Assembly: GCA_037013685.1 (NCBI GenBank)
Contig: CM072886.1
Span: 21,707,080 to 21,771,079 of the forward strand
Source of the DNA: Acridotheres tristis
Taxonomy: Eukaryota; Chordata; Aves; Passeriformes; Sturnidae
Direction: 5' to 3'
DNA: 64,000 nucleotides
Of the stretch, positions 38,815 through 52,408 are shown one piece after another. Each line of letters opens with the position of its first letter. Positions within the stretch are counted from its first letter, which is position 1. Made by a program: the position numbers and the translations under genes. The notes beneath the pieces are model-generated. The model worked only from the letters and a program-made list of their open reading frames with translations, was not told the DNA's origin and made no database searches.

Positions 38815-39915
38815 AGATGATTTAATCTGTTCCTTTTCCTAGCAAAATAAAGAAGTATCCTGAAATGTCTTGCCAAATTTGAACCATTTCCATTATTCTT
38901 GATGATTTTTGAAATGACTGTTTTTAAATATATGTGATATGGAGCCTGTGCTTTGCATATGTTAGTAAGTTTTAAAACTGATAGCTGCTAACACTAATTG
39001 TGATAAAATGAGAAGTGCAGAGAGCATTGACGGTGAGGATATCAGCATTCACTCAGGCAAGGCTTTGATTATGTGAAATTGAGTTGTATAAGCAAAGAAC
39101 AAAAGCATTTGAACAGCAAGTATCAGTGATAAATGGTTGCTATAGTTTAAAAAATGCGGAGCACATTAAATGCCTGTGGATTTGGGAAGAGTATTGAGAG
39201 TCGAAACAGAATTTCATTGTATTTCTTGTTTGCATACAGACTTCAATAACTAGTTTTCACACTGTGATTTGATGGGGCACAGTCTTGTGCTGCAGTGAGC
39301 TAGTCACAGTTTACTAGGAAAAATATGTCTGAAAAACGTGATATTAGTCTCTACTACAGTGGCCAAGGGTCTTGATTATTATGGAAAGTATCCAGTGCTT
39401 TAATAACTATGATCTCTGACATCTTAATATGCAGGAACATTTCTGAGCCTGAATAAGAAATATGTTCCTAAGGCTAGTTGTGGGTGACTCTAGGTCATTT
39501 AAACCCCTAACCTAGGTGATTTTAACAGCTTATAATAATGAAAATATTTTTTTTTGCCATTTAAAAAGTCAGAAAACAACTTGTATTTTATCTGCCTGTC
39601 TTGAGATGAATTACTGTCTTACAAATGCTCCAAGTAATAGATAAGATATTTAAAGCTAAAGGTTGGCCTGATCTTTAAGCTTTGTCTGTGCTGCAGCCTC
39701 CGTCCTCTCAGTTTGTATTTGCATCTGTGAGCACAGACACACATGCATACATGTCCTGCTTAGAAAGTTACTTAAGGATAATCTAAATAATACATTTGAG
39801 AGGCCTGAAATACTTCAGGAGTATTTCAGTGACTTTGGGTTACCTCTGTGATTCACTTTGAAGCTGTTAAGGATGCTATAATCTTGCAAGGGTCTTCCTG
39901 TACTCGGGAATTATC

Positions 39916-39943
39916 ATTTCATTGGTTTCCTCACCAATGAAAC
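39916..39943. repeat. Inverted repeat, 10-bp perfect stem, 6-nt loop
   Basis: The arms tttcattggt (39917-39926) and accaatgaaa (39933-39942) are perfectly complementary around the loop ttcctc. The arms carry CCAAT/ATTGG elements on both strands, so this could be a hairpin or a paired CCAAT-type site. No promoter is evident next to it. Confidence 0.8.
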
Positions 39944-41557
39944 CCAGCCATTCTGGATCCCTGTGAAAGTAATTATCTGCCCTCAAATAGGAAAACAGTT
40001 TGAGAGAATTGTGAAAAAGTGCTAGTTGCTGTTTCAATAAAATCTTGATGTTTCATCCACACAAGAAGCCCCATGTTACAGGCTGTTGGGCAGAGACACT
40101 TTAAATGATGAACGTCATCCCCTAGATTTGGAGAACATGTATCCATCCACTCTTCACTCTTTTGTTGCAATGCTTTAGGAAATATGTAGATTTGCTGAGC
40201 TAAAACACATTCAAACATCAATCATATCACTCTATGTGTATCTCCAGGAATGAATTAAAGTAGGCATTAACTGTCTTATCTATATGAGTAGAGGTGAAGC
40301 AGTATTCCCAAACAAGCTGCTTCCTTGCCAGTCTTGTGTCAAAGTCTTCCTGATTTTTCGTGCATTATGTTCTTCACTGTTATTAAATATCCCGTTTTTT
40401 TTAGTCTGGAGTCCTATCAACTTTCCCTCTCCAGCCATTTCTTCTGGATTGAGTCTTGTCTAAAGGATAAGCCTTTGTATAAATGTCTACACTTAAGTCA
40501 AATTTTCACTTTTCTGACATTCTCAGTCACTGTTTGGGACTGATGCTGTGTAACCTCCATCCTGGGAAGTTGAGATTTTTCAGGAGGTACTGTCAGTGAG
40601 TAAAATGGGAGAAGGTAAGATATGGTCACAATAGAAGATAAATGAACTGTCCGTGGCAATGAAGAGATGGTAATGGTCAAGGAGAGGAAGGAACTTGTTA
40701 GGAAGATGGAAAAAACATGAGAATGCTTTGTAATGTTCACTGTGCATCAGTTTCTTTACAATACTGTTTCTAGGTGAAAGGAAGTTAAATATTTAATCTT
40801 GGGCTGATGGTGTAGGAGCCTGAACCTCACAATGTTCCACAGACGATCAGATACAATAGAGAGTAACACACCTGAAAAGGTGCCTTTATGAGACAATGGA
40901 AACATCTGCTGAGCACTGATTTTTAAAAGAGAATCCCTAAAGCTGGGGTGAAAGGAGGAAGAGTGTCTCCTTAAAGAGAAAGCAGAACACAAAAAGAAAC
41001 AGTGAGGAAAAAGCATTCATAGGAGATAGTGCATAATATGGATTTTGCCAGGGACTGATGAGTACTTTGTGGATTTATTAAAAAATCACAAGTCTATGAT
41101 GGACAAAACCACTGCAGAGCTGGTGTTCCAACTCAGGAGTTCTACTTTACTTCCCATGTGATGAATAAATATAGATTTGGTTTAGAAATATGATCTACCT
41201 ACATGCATCCTAACAGCTGATTGACAGCCAGATTTTTTTCGAAAGATTTAAATCTCCTTTTAGAGCAGGGCTGGACTGAGAGACTGAACTCCTTTGGCAC
41301 AAACACATGAACATACTGTGTATGAGAACATATGGCTTTTCAAACTTTCATAGCAGGTTTTCCTACAGAGTTTCTCCAAAGCCTGTCAACATTTTGTTAC
41401 ATGCTAAATCAATATCTTGCTTGTTTACATCTGCATTGATGCCAGGGAATGTTCCCAGGTGGTGTGGAAGCCTCTGCTGTTAGACTGTCAGAGCAGCCTG
41501 TGGTATACCTTTACCTCATGACAATTAGCACTTACAAATAATTAATTCCTGAGCATT

Positions 41558-41602
41558 AGGAAGCTTCCTTAGGGTTAGGAGCTTCCTTGAGGTCAGGAAG
41601 TT
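41558..41602. repeat. Degenerate ~19-bp triplication
   Basis: Three successive related units start taggaagcttccttagggt, taggagcttccttgaggt and caggaagttctgtggg. The shared core is AGGA(A)GCTTCCTT. This is a minor minisatellite-like duplication in the intron. Confidence 0.6.
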
Positions 41603-44097
41603 CTGTGGGCCAGGGACTGTTCCCTGTAAGAAGCCCCTCTCTCCTGGGTTGGAGGATGGAAGTGGGAGGTGCTGCAGCAGTGCTACAGGACAGTGATGGT
41701 GTCTCAGCCAAGCTCATTTAAATTACTGGTATAGATACAGTCTTCAAGAATTTGAGTACTTGAAGAAAGGAGGGCTATTTGTAAAGGAGAATTAATTTCT
41801 AATTCCTCCCCCTCTTTTGCCAAAACGAAACTGTACTATTTAGTGTTTCTTCAATCTGTGGTATCCACAACGTAAGGGAAGCAGAGTTGTCAGTGTTTTC
41901 ACCATTCTTTAAACAGAATTCCATTAAGCTGAAAAGTTAAAGTAACTTATTATGTATGCAGGGGAGGCAGGGTGAGCTCTGCTAAAAGGTGGAACCATCT
42001 AATGTAGGACTCCAATGCTTCAGACAATGCTGGGTATTAAAATTACATTTTCTACTCATCCTCAGGAGGAAGTGTAGGAAACAGCAGCTATTCTTCCTCT
42101 TTACACAAACTGTGCTCTTCTAAAGCAAATGGAAGGGAGAAGTGAGGACAGGATGGAGGGGAGGGAGTTGTAATTTTTCTCAAGATGTTTGGCATACAGA
42201 ATTCCAAAGTCTAGCCTCATGTATTTGATAAAACTCTGGTTGTGGCAGAACTTCAGTAAAAACTCTAATTGCACATTAGTGCTGCAAATATTGTAGTGCT
42301 TGAAAATTTTCTTGTCAACATGGATGCTTGTCTTTATATCTTTAGCTAACACAATTTGAATAATTTTAGTATTGAATCTTTACTAAAAATGGTATATGTC
42401 TTATATATCACAATACAGTGTTAGTCACGTTAGACTTTTAAATTAAATGTAAAGAAAACTCTTTCAAAGAAATAATGAATTAGACTTTTCAAAATATTAA
42501 TTATGGTGATGTTTAAATATTTGCATTTAAGCTAATCACATTTGGTTTTAAATAGAGAAGAGCATTAATCAAGGAATGCATATTAGCCATCGTGTTTTGA
42601 TTAACAACATAAAAAATGCCTTGAAGTCAAACTGCATTTTAAGTTCTTTGGTTTAGACTAGAAGCTGATTATCAATACTGTTAAAAAGAAGCTAAAAATC
42701 AAAATGTGTTCTGCCTCTAATTCCTTCTGTAGCTTTCCTTGCCTATTTTAGGTCCTTTCAAAGCAAAGGTATAATAGTTCATGTGTTTTTCTGACTGATA
42801 AAAGAGGAAAAAACCCTCATCTTGTTTTATGTTACTTAAAATGCAAGTGCTTATATTTTCAATTCTCACAGCAGACAGTATTCCTGCAGTGGTCTGCTAA
42901 TAAGCTCACTAGTGAGTTCTGCTGAATCTCGCTTCTGTTTGAACCTGCCCTTGATGCAGGGCTGTCAGATGGAGAGTGTTCATCAGGCACATAATAATGT
43001 TTGCAGTGCAGAACATGGAGGTGTATGTGTGGGCACACAAGTGACTGTGCACATATAACTGTTGCTGTAGAGTGATTGTCTGAAGGAAATAAAGAAAGAA
43101 AGACTGTTTTTTTCTAAGACCACTTAGTATTGCTGAGTGTAATGGATGAACTTTCTGGCCAGGATTTTTTTTCCCCCTTAGGCCTTCAAACTGGCCAGAA
43201 TTTGGAAGCAGTTGTTTTTAAAACAATTTTTTGGGTGCATCAAGTTTGTCAAATTAACTAGCTCAAGAAATTCCCTCCCTCTCTTCCTCTGGTTGCTCAT
43301 TTCTGCTTCCATTTTGCAGTTGTTACTCCAATAGCCTCTTGATGCTACTGTTTGTGGGGCACAGTCTTAAAAATGAGGCATTAATAAGCTGTGCTGCAAG
43401 GTGTGAAGCAAAGAGGAGCTCAGGTCCTTGTGCTGCCAGAAGAATGTTTGTGTAACTGGCACAGTCACCATGTCTGAGCAGGTTGTGTGCAGTGCCCAGC
43501 AGAACAGAGAGTCTTGGTTCTGAGGCTGGTTCTCAGGGTTTGGAAGTTAGCCTCGTCCTTTTGGATATTCTTGGGACATTCTGAGAGTAAAAGTTATGCT
43601 ACAGGAAGATGTTGCTACATCTTTCCCATAACAAATAGGAATACTATATGGTAGCTCTTACTTATGGAGTCCTATACAAGCATCTCTTTACACTGCATTT
43701 GATTGTGGACATGCCACTCAGTCAAGATTTGGCTACCTTGGCCTTCTAAGAAGCAAATAGTAAGCACACTAAGGTGCTGTGCTATTTAAACAAAATTAAA
43801 AGTGTCTTCCTTCTTTCGTTTCCTATAAGCAAAAGTTCACCTTTTACTAGGTGAAATACAGCACCCATGTGAAAAGCCACCTCTGTAACAGTGAGACATA
43901 GCTGGTAGTGAGGATGATGACTGCATATTTGGGATAAAAATGCAGAGGATCAAATTTTGTTTCCTGAATTTGTTCCCAAAAAATTGGCAAATACTGAAGT
44001 GTTTGCGTAAAGGAAATTAAAATCACAATTTTTACTTTAAATTTCAAATGTCTTTACTGTGTTGGCCTTCCAGAGTTCTTATTCAAAATAAACACAT

Positions 44098-44098
<1 letters not shown>

Positions 44099-44148
<50 letters not shown>
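44099..44148. repeat. (TAA)n microsatellite, ~16.7 uninterrupted units
   Basis: Fifty bases of perfect TAA/ATA/AAT trinucleotide repeat run without an interruption. A perfect array of this length is likely to be length-polymorphic between individuals. Confidence 0.98.
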
Positions 44149-44150
<2 letters not shown>

Positions 44151-44978
44151 CTAAAAATATTTGAACTCCAGTATATATACCAACAATTTGAACTATAAAA
44201 ATTCAAAATACATCTGAAATCAAATCCTGATCTGTAAACCTACAGTTCTTCATGTTCCTTTAATCTGAGCGTGATGAGAGTGAGCAGCTGCCTTAGCAAG
44301 ATGCTGCACCTTGTGTTCTTGAGAGTGGTTTGCATGTGCTGGAGGATGGTTGTGTGGGTGGGTGATCATGTGAGTGTCTGCATGAAATTTTCACGTGCAT
44401 TTTTACTTTTCAGTTCTGAGGGAGAGGAATTAAGTTTTTGCTAGACAGAATTTCTTCCACGAGGTTGGATTGAGATTGTGATTGCGAGTACAGTTGCCCC
44501 TCAGTACGTCAGGCAAGGATTTCTTTTGTGGGGGAGCATTCATGGTAATTCTGCAGAATTTCCAGTCTCACATACAGATTTATATTACTGTACTTTCTGA
44601 ACATATCAGTGGTAGCTTCTGAAAAACAAATATCAAACCTATATGCTTGAAAGTATCATAGAATGTAATTTTGTGCAGTTGGTCACAGTCAGATATGTAT
44701 AGCTTTATATTTGGTTTTATTACATACATTGAGCAGTAAAGAGCAGAGGCATTCATACAGGTGTGTGAGAGTTGTTCACTCTGAAAAGTGACTCAGAAGC
44801 AAACTTGGGGATGTAATTGTGAGACTGAATTCCAGTTCTGTGATAAATTTGACACAAGCAGGAGCTGCTCAGATAAAAGTTGTGAAGTTAAGTTACCTCT
44901 TTTTTTGCCTGTGTTGGGACTGCAAGTTTAGTGGGTTTAGGTATGTAATTTTGTGGTTTCATAGTTCAGGACTTGAAA

Positions 44979-45001
44979 AGCTGCACCATGGTGGTGCAGC
45001 T
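44979..45001. repeat. Inverted repeat, 9-bp perfect stem, 5-nt loop
   Basis: The arms agctgcacc (44979-44987) and ggtgcagct (44993-45001) are perfectly complementary around atggt. Flanking ttga and tcaa could add pairs after a small bulge. It is GC-rich compared with the surrounding intron. No known small-RNA gene is recognised. Confidence 0.75.
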
Positions 45002-47668
45002 CAAGGAGAAGATTCTTGTTGCTTCTCTGTTCTGAAAACTCTGAAACCAAAATCAGCTGGTTTCACTGTTTCTTTATTCACTAAAGGATGAGTTCAGAAA
45101 AATATTATAAGCTGGCATGTACATGAGGCTGGTCTTAATTAACACAATAGTCCCATCTAATTATCTTGTCCATGAAAGTTAGTAAGACTCTGGTTGGAGC
45201 CATGCCACAAAATTATGTAGAAAAATGTGAGCTGTTATTTTATCAATATGTGGTTTCTTTCTACATAAAGCATTTCAAGTAAGCAGCCTCTAATCTGCTT
45301 GAGTAGAGAGGAAAGAGTTGATACCAATAATTAGGAGAAGCATGGTTTGCAGTCAGAGCATATTCAATAGAGCTTGAAATTAAGGACTCTGGACTAAACA
45401 TTTGCCTCTCTATAGATAGGGTTTTGCCCTCTCCTCGTCTTACCCCCCAGTTTTCCCTCTCTCTTCCTGATAAATATGATGTATAAGGTACTTACTTAAA
45501 AAGATATTTAGACTGGAACTGTAGACAGCAAAGGAAGATCCCTTTGAGAAGTTTGTTTTGCTCATGTGTGTCCCTTGTGTCATTTACATAACTGGTTCCA
45601 GTGTATCATTTCTTCAGTAAAAATTCAGCTGGCATAGCAATAGTTATTCAGGTTTTTTGCAGAACTGGAACAGATCTTGGGGCATTAAAGCCTTAAGGCA
45701 ATTTGGCCAAGTGGTTGACTCTGGGGCTTTCCTCCCACAGTAAAAATAGCTTAAATTGATTAAAATAAACACCAGATAGTCTGGTCAAGAAAATATGTTG
45801 TATATGATACTTCTCAAATGTTTTAAGTGGATGTAGCTCTGTTGAAGTCAGTGTTGCTCTGCCAGCTCTGAACCAGCTCAGTATCTGACCAAAACATATT
45901 GCAGCATGACAGATAAAATCAAAATCTGTCTCTCTCAAGGTCCAGGTTACCTTTTCAGCAGTGCTTCAAGTCAGTTCAATTCTCTTTCCACCCTGATTTT
46001 TCTGCACCAAAACAGATTAATGTGCAAATTTGCAGTTTATTAGCTGAACTCCCATGTGTATCTCAGACATGTTGTTACACAGCACTGTCTAGCTGCATTT
46101 TATTTTCCAGTCCCTTGTCATAAATGAATTGACAGTGTTATGATTGGACAATTTACTTAATATAGAAAGTCTTTATTTTTTTTCCGATTTTAATGGGTAT
46201 CTGTTTGCATATATACATGTATTTAATTCCTTTTTGCAAACTAAAATTGTAGGGTTATAGTCATGTAGCTTCCAGTTTCCAGTACACTTGTCACACGTAT
46301 CTAAAAGGGAGTGATTTCATTTCTTTAACTGCATCAGTATGGTTAAAGCAACAAAACTTGGAAACAGAAAGTGGCCCACAAACACAGTTTGCAGGTCTCC
46401 TGATTATCAGTAAGTTCCAATAGTGAATTCAATGAGATTTGAAGCTTCTGCATTTGTCTTTTTAGTTAAAGGGGCAAAAAAAATAGGTATAAGAAAGAAA
46501 ATCAAAGCATCCACATTGATGCTAGGATTTTGCTTCTGCCTTGATTTTGGCATCTTTAGAACTGACTGTGTGTGAAATGTACATGACAACTTTAGAAATG
46601 ATACAAGCAAGTGTACAAATACAGGAATTTGAACACAACTCCTTTGAAGTTTACATTTACAGCTGTTTTTCACAGTAAGATGCATGTATATCTGTGTACA
46701 TATATTTAAAAAATACTATTGCAACTGTACAGTGGGTCTATTAAATGTCATGCACATGAGTGGAGAGGAAGCAATTTTTTTTTTTTTATGGAGTATTTTG
46801 TAAGTTTAGAACTTAGAACAGCAACTAATGCAATCACATTAGGGTAGCAGGCCATGGTGAGCACCAGTGTACATGGCAGGATCTCCATGCAATGAGTCTC
46901 CATGGAAAATGCTGCTCTGTTCTCCAGATGAACTCGTTTGCTGCTACCTGAGAGGCACTTGGCTCCTGTTCAAGAGGCTAAGGAAGGACTGACCTTTCAT
47001 TTCTGCAGCAGCTTACATAGCACCTTCCTTTTTCAACTAGAGTCCTAGTGCAGATCAAGCATCTTCTTGGATATGAGTAGGAAAGTATTTCTATCTGAAC
47101 TGAAGAACTTAATGTTTGAGTAAACAAGCTGTCATTGTACTTGTTACTTCTGCTCATTATTTATATATATTCTTTAGAAAATAGACTTATGTGTCCATCA
47201 TGTTCCTGTGTATCACAGAGACCCACACACTTACTCTTACACTTCCTGACAAGCATAAAAATATGACAGGGAGGCTGTAGAGAATTGTATTTGTCATGAA
47301 GAAGAAAAATATACTGGATTTCAGGCTCCTTTTTTTCCCCATAGCAGTCAAAAACTACTTCAGAAATAATTGTAAAACCTCCCATTTCTGGTGATGCCAC
47401 AGTAAATGAGCTTTAGGTCATGCTGGTTTGGTTTGATTTGGTTTAACAAGTTGAGGGCTTTTTATGTATTGGTGTTTTGTTTTGGTATTTTTTTCCTCTG
47501 TTTGTATGGCAATTGCTCATAAGTTAGATTTCTTTCCTTGTCTTAGGACTTGAGCTGCAGGAAATACATATAAATTATGAAATTATGAAAATTGACAGTA
47601 AATAAATATTAAAAAAAAAAAAATCCTGGATTTAGTGAAGTAATTGAATATACCCCTTTTTCTTACAG

Positions 47669-47717
47669 AACGGTTTACACAGTACGGCCCTAAAAACCTT
47701 AGACAAGCATGGAATAA
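47669..47717 (+). CDS. CDK14: CDK14 internal exon: ERFT...LRQAWNK segment
   Basis: This 49-bp exon finishes the Glu codon begun at 36525 and encodes (E)RFTQYGPKNLRQAWN, then two bases of a Lys codon. It is the CDK14-specific region before the final C-lobe helices. LRQAWNK matches CDK14 and not CDK15, whose equivalent I recall as containing VVWNR. The acceptor is ccctttttcttacag and the donor is gtaagt at 47718. The QYGP residues differ from my recollection of the human protein (LYSS), pointing to lineage divergence in this loop. The following exon, expected to start LSYVNHAEDLA, is not found in the remaining 16 kb. Confidence 0.95.
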
Positions 47718-50700
47718 GTAAGTATTTTTTTAAATTGCACTTTTGACTCTTCAAGGGTATGATGAAGTTATCATATCTAACATAGAATGGCTCTGTTCTT
47801 TTCAAATAAGCCCGATATGAGTTGCCAGTTTCTTGTAAATAGGAAGAAACTGCATAGCACAGTAATTTCTTCTTCGGGGTGTTAGTTGGCAAATGTATTA
47901 AGCTCATGGAGAATTACTGTGTTACTCCTTTGGGCCATTAGTTTTGAATCTTGTTTTCTCTGTTAGTCTATAAAAATTAGGAAACTTTTAAATAATATGT
48001 TTCTAATCCATTTTTCAGTGTTGTTTCCACATAATCATCCCCTGTTGCCAGGTCCATCTGGTTACTGCTGTGAGCTGCTGACCATACTGTTGTCATCTTA
48101 ATTATGGATGAAAAAAGTCAGTGAAAATTCACCACACTTTTTTCTTTTTTCCTTTCAATGTTTCCTGAATTTGGTCACATTTACATCAGATGGACATTGA
48201 TGCAAAGGTATTACACTCAAAGTCCAGAAAGGTTACCTGATGAGCATTCAGATTGAATACCACACTACTGGCATTAGTCCAAGTAATCATCTGTGTAAAG
48301 TTTGCTAGAAGGTTTCTCAGCACATATAGAATCTTTGTAGACAGGATATTTGGACTGCACTGTCTTGAGCAATTAATGGCTTTTATATTTTGAAGAAAGG
48401 ATACAGAGTTTGAATTGAATGATTTCAGCTATGTCAACTTGTCTTGCCAGAAAAGCTGTTATAATTTTTCTCCACTCTCTTTTGACCAAAAGTTCTGCAG
48501 CAAGGCTAAGACTTTGCTGTACCAGCATTGCTGTTTTCTTTCTGGCATACTAATTGAAAATTTTATTTTTGCTACTAACTTGCTGTCTTGTTGGTAGTTT
48601 ACCAGGGAGTTCAAGAGATTAATCAGCAGGAGACTGTAACATCTCCAAGTTCACCACTGTAATTGAAGATACAATATGTTTTGGTGAAGAAACTTCCTTG
48701 TTGTAAAAGAAGAAAGTTATTAATAGAGTAGAAATCCAAATGCTTTTTCAATATCCTTCTTCATTAGCAATGAAATGTGTCTACAACTGCAAAATCTATA
48801 GCATGGTGACTTTTCCAAAATGTGATTAGGTTTATATTCACTTTGCCATTCTGTTACTTTTTTCTCTATCTGCTCCTTCCCAAACTCATTTGGTACAGTG
48901 TTTTAATTTAAAAAAACCCGAACACCAAAAACAAGCAAAAAACAAAAACAAACCACCTTTTGAAATTGTGGTTGATTGAAGGAGGAATAATCTCTTAATA
49001 TAGCAGGATTGTTGTTAAAAATATTTTGGTGTTAATTGTTGAATGTAATTCCATCAGTTTTTGTCCTTTGTACAGTAAAAACCTGTACTTGTGTAGTGCC
49101 AGGCATCTTCCATGACCCTGTAGCTCACTTTGCAGTACTACTGGGTCCTCCTTGGTTCCCAGTTCCTGCAGTGAGAAATAAAGCTGGCATTGAAACCAGT
49201 TCAGGCCTCCACAAAGGTTAAGTGTTACCAGCCTGCATTAATTGACTTTCAGTAGTCTATAGAAAAGCTCCTGGCTTGTCCAGTTCAATCTAGGAGCCTA
49301 ATTTGGTGGCTTTCGTGGATCCATCTCCTGTTTACTGCAGAGGGAACAACAGGAAGATTAACTCCACTTATATTTGGCTTTTGTAAATATCTCAGACCAT
49401 TTTGCCAATTGCAATCCTTGCAGGCATCTTAAAATGTTTGACTGTATCTCAATCTTACTGCTTGGAATACAATTTAATTTCCTGAAAGTCATAGCTTTCC
49501 TTTTAAAAATTAAGTCACTATAATGGTCTATATCCTATCCTTTTACAATCAAAAAATTGCAAGTTGCTTTTTTCTTTAAAAGTAGTTAATAAAATCCAAA
49601 AGCTTGGAAGAAGCAATTAGATTACAACATAGGCAATTAGATCTGGATGGGGAAAGAAGGACAAGGAAACTAATATTGATTTGAATGTGTTTGCTTAGAG
49701 GCATATATTTGCCTAAGTAATGTGAATAGATACTGGCATACTGTTCCATCCATCCTGCAGGCCTGGACTGAAGTATTTTTTCTTTATTTTAAGAGCAGTT
49801 AGACCATTAAAATACAGCAGTTATGTATTAATAAGTACAATAATTGGTTTGAATTTGAGAAGTTGCTGTCTTATATTTCCGTCGAGACTATTGCATGAAA
49901 TTTCTCTTTGTATAAAATACCACAAAAAAGAACAAAACCCAGTTTGCTTAAAGCAGCTTCAGTCTCTGAGATTTCATAATTGACACAAGTTGTGATCACA
50001 TCACAGGCTGACTCAAATAAGACCAGAGCTTTCTAAATTCTATGAAACCTCTTCAAAAATATTTATGCATTTTCAATGCTCTATGCATAAAGGATTTGCA
50101 ATTTTTCAGCATAAATGAAGGGATTGAAAGCAATGACAATACGTTCAGTTCAGTGCTTCCTATGGGTGTTTCTACTATAATAGGAAATATTCAGTGCCTC
50201 AAAATTATGTATCATTTACATTTGAATTGTAAAGGGCTTTCTCTTTTTCCAGTGTAAATCTTTATCTGAGTGCTGTATTAGAGCGCTGTTTGCTTGCACA
50301 GCTGTAGTTAAGGATGTATAAACATTTCCGTTATAGACATCATATTCCCAAGGGTTTATAATCCAGCTATAAAACTTAACACATGGATAGACTGATTCAT
50401 TCTAGAAATTTTCTTTCTTTCTTATCACGTTTCAAAAAGCAGCAATCTCCAGTCTTAAACTGCAAAAAACATTTTTAACTTCCCGATTTAATTTGTGGAA
50501 GATTTTTGGTGACACAAAATATCACATGTCACATACATAATTATTTTAAAGGCAATGATCATGAGACCTGAAAAGAGGAGAAAAATATACAGCTTTTGTT
50601 TTTAAGTATGCATTGGTTTTGGTATAGATTTACTTCCTTTCAACATCTTAGTAGCTTTGAAAGATATACTTTAAAGAGCAATGTTTATGGTCTTGTAAGG

Positions 50701-52408
50701 ATTTACATGTATGTTGAAACTATTGATGCAAAGTCCCATTATTGCATTTTATAGGGGAGGAATTGCAATGCAAAAAAAAAAAGAAAAAAGAATTTTCACA
50801 TAGAAACTTCCATAGAAACTGTACAGCAGTGACATTGAACTTCATGCTCCCGGATTGGAAGAGAACAGCTTTAATTTTCTAAACACAATGAAGTTTCACT
50901 ATCTCCTGTTTCATCTTTCAGGCACAGGCTGATCCTTCATCTTGTTTTTGAGGTCACAGCATGTAAGGGTGAGAATATGGTTTGGAAGCCTTCAAAGAGG
51001 CTTTTACCTCAAAATGTACATTTTAATTCAATTTATGTAAGGAGAGGTTAGGAGGAGGAAGAATAATATTCTTCCAGTATCTACAGAGCCAGCTTCATGT
51101 CTGTAAGGCCAAAGGAAGAGAGGCAAAAAACTCCAACCTGAAACCTTCCAGAGAATTACAGACATTAGTTTGAGGGCAAAATAATTGCACCTGACCAACA
51201 TCAGCTTCCACAAGATGATTTTAAAGGCGCGGCAAGATGATGGAAAGATACTGGACACAAGTCAATTGCTCTTCAATTCCTGGTCTAGCTGGAAATTATT
51301 TAAAAGCATGGAATTTAACAGCAATGACAATGTGAAACCCAGCAGGATCATTATATAAGTCAGATGCCTTAAATTCTTAAAACAGAATTGGTTATTATTA
51401 GATGCTACTTTTGTGAAGTGTTTGAGGCACATAATACAACTTTCACATACAGTGAATTAAGTTATTTGGAGAATTTAACACCGAATTTCTTCACTGGTTG
51501 TCAAACTACTTAAAGATCATAGAGAGAGTATTTACTAGATAAGATAGAATCTATAAATCTTATAGTAATGCTTATAAAGTTAAAAACCAAAACTTGCATT
51601 GATGTTTGCTTCTATCTAGTACGCAGCGTCACCTACATAGCATGACATAACACACTGTGGAATGTAATTACAAAATACTGGTCTAAAAAGAACGAAGATG
51701 TGGTAATCTGATCTTCCTATAGAGTTCATAATGAATTATATTTTCACTTTTTTTCCTGAACTTTTCTGTTCAATTATCCCTACACAATAAAAACCAAGAA
51801 GAGCTCTGCCTCCAGAATGCAATGCAACCTCTTTCAATTTGCAAAAGCTTCTCCACAATAATAAACCCTTACAGAAGAATAACAAAAGAGAACTAATTAT
51901 CCTTGTGTATATTTGGTAGGATATAAAAAGCTTTTTCAGACCCTTCTGTCATAATGGATTGTATTGTGAGAAATTAGGTTGGAAAGAAAAGGTGCAGTTG
52001 AAAACAAATTCTGCTCTGCATAAATAGGACTACTACTTTGTAATTCCCCAACATGGCTGTATTTATTATATAAATAACACTTTATTCTCACAAGCAGTCC
52101 CACTGCTGAGGATTTCTTCCTTTAACAAGATGGCCTCTGTACTTGAGACCTCCCTTTCTGAGGCCAGGGTGTTTAAAAGTTGCATTCCAGGATGGACTGG
52201 CCTATTTTGGGACTGTTATTCAGTGAAAACTTCCTGAAGAAAGCAGAGTGAGTGAATAGAGACAAGTCGATGTAGCTTGAGTCTGCATTTCGTTTCACGC
52301 ATGGCACAGACTATGGAATTGCTTAGAGCAGAGACTTGGGAAGCATTTTTGGTTTGGGATTCTGTTGTTTGGGTTTTTAAGAGAATCTTTGCCTTAGTTG
52401 GGTTTTGA

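Larger units (their letters stand above)
36526..47668 (+). other. CDK14: CDK14 intron, about 11.1 kb
   Basis: The intron runs from donor gtaggt (36526) to acceptor ccctttttcttacag (ending 47668). It holds a short GA run near 37250-37263, a CR1 3'-end remnant (38756-38814), a hairpin-forming inverted repeat (39916-39943), a degenerate ~19-bp triplication (about 41558-41602), a (TAA)17 microsatellite (44099-44148) and a second hairpin (44979-45001). The small open frames on both strands match no family I recognise. Confidence 0.9.

Noticed and set aside
44650..44665. atcatagaat string resembling a CR1 terminal repeat
   Set aside because: The flanking sequence on both sides does not continue as CR1, and a 10-mer match alone is not enough.
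48415..48450. Possible next CDK14 exon: the frame reads FSYVNL, resembling the expected LSYVNHAEDLA
   Set aside because: Only four or five residues match. What follows (SCQKSCYN) does not fit CDK14, the base before the match is not compatible with the Lys split codon, and only 0.7 kb of intron would separate it. It is a chance match.
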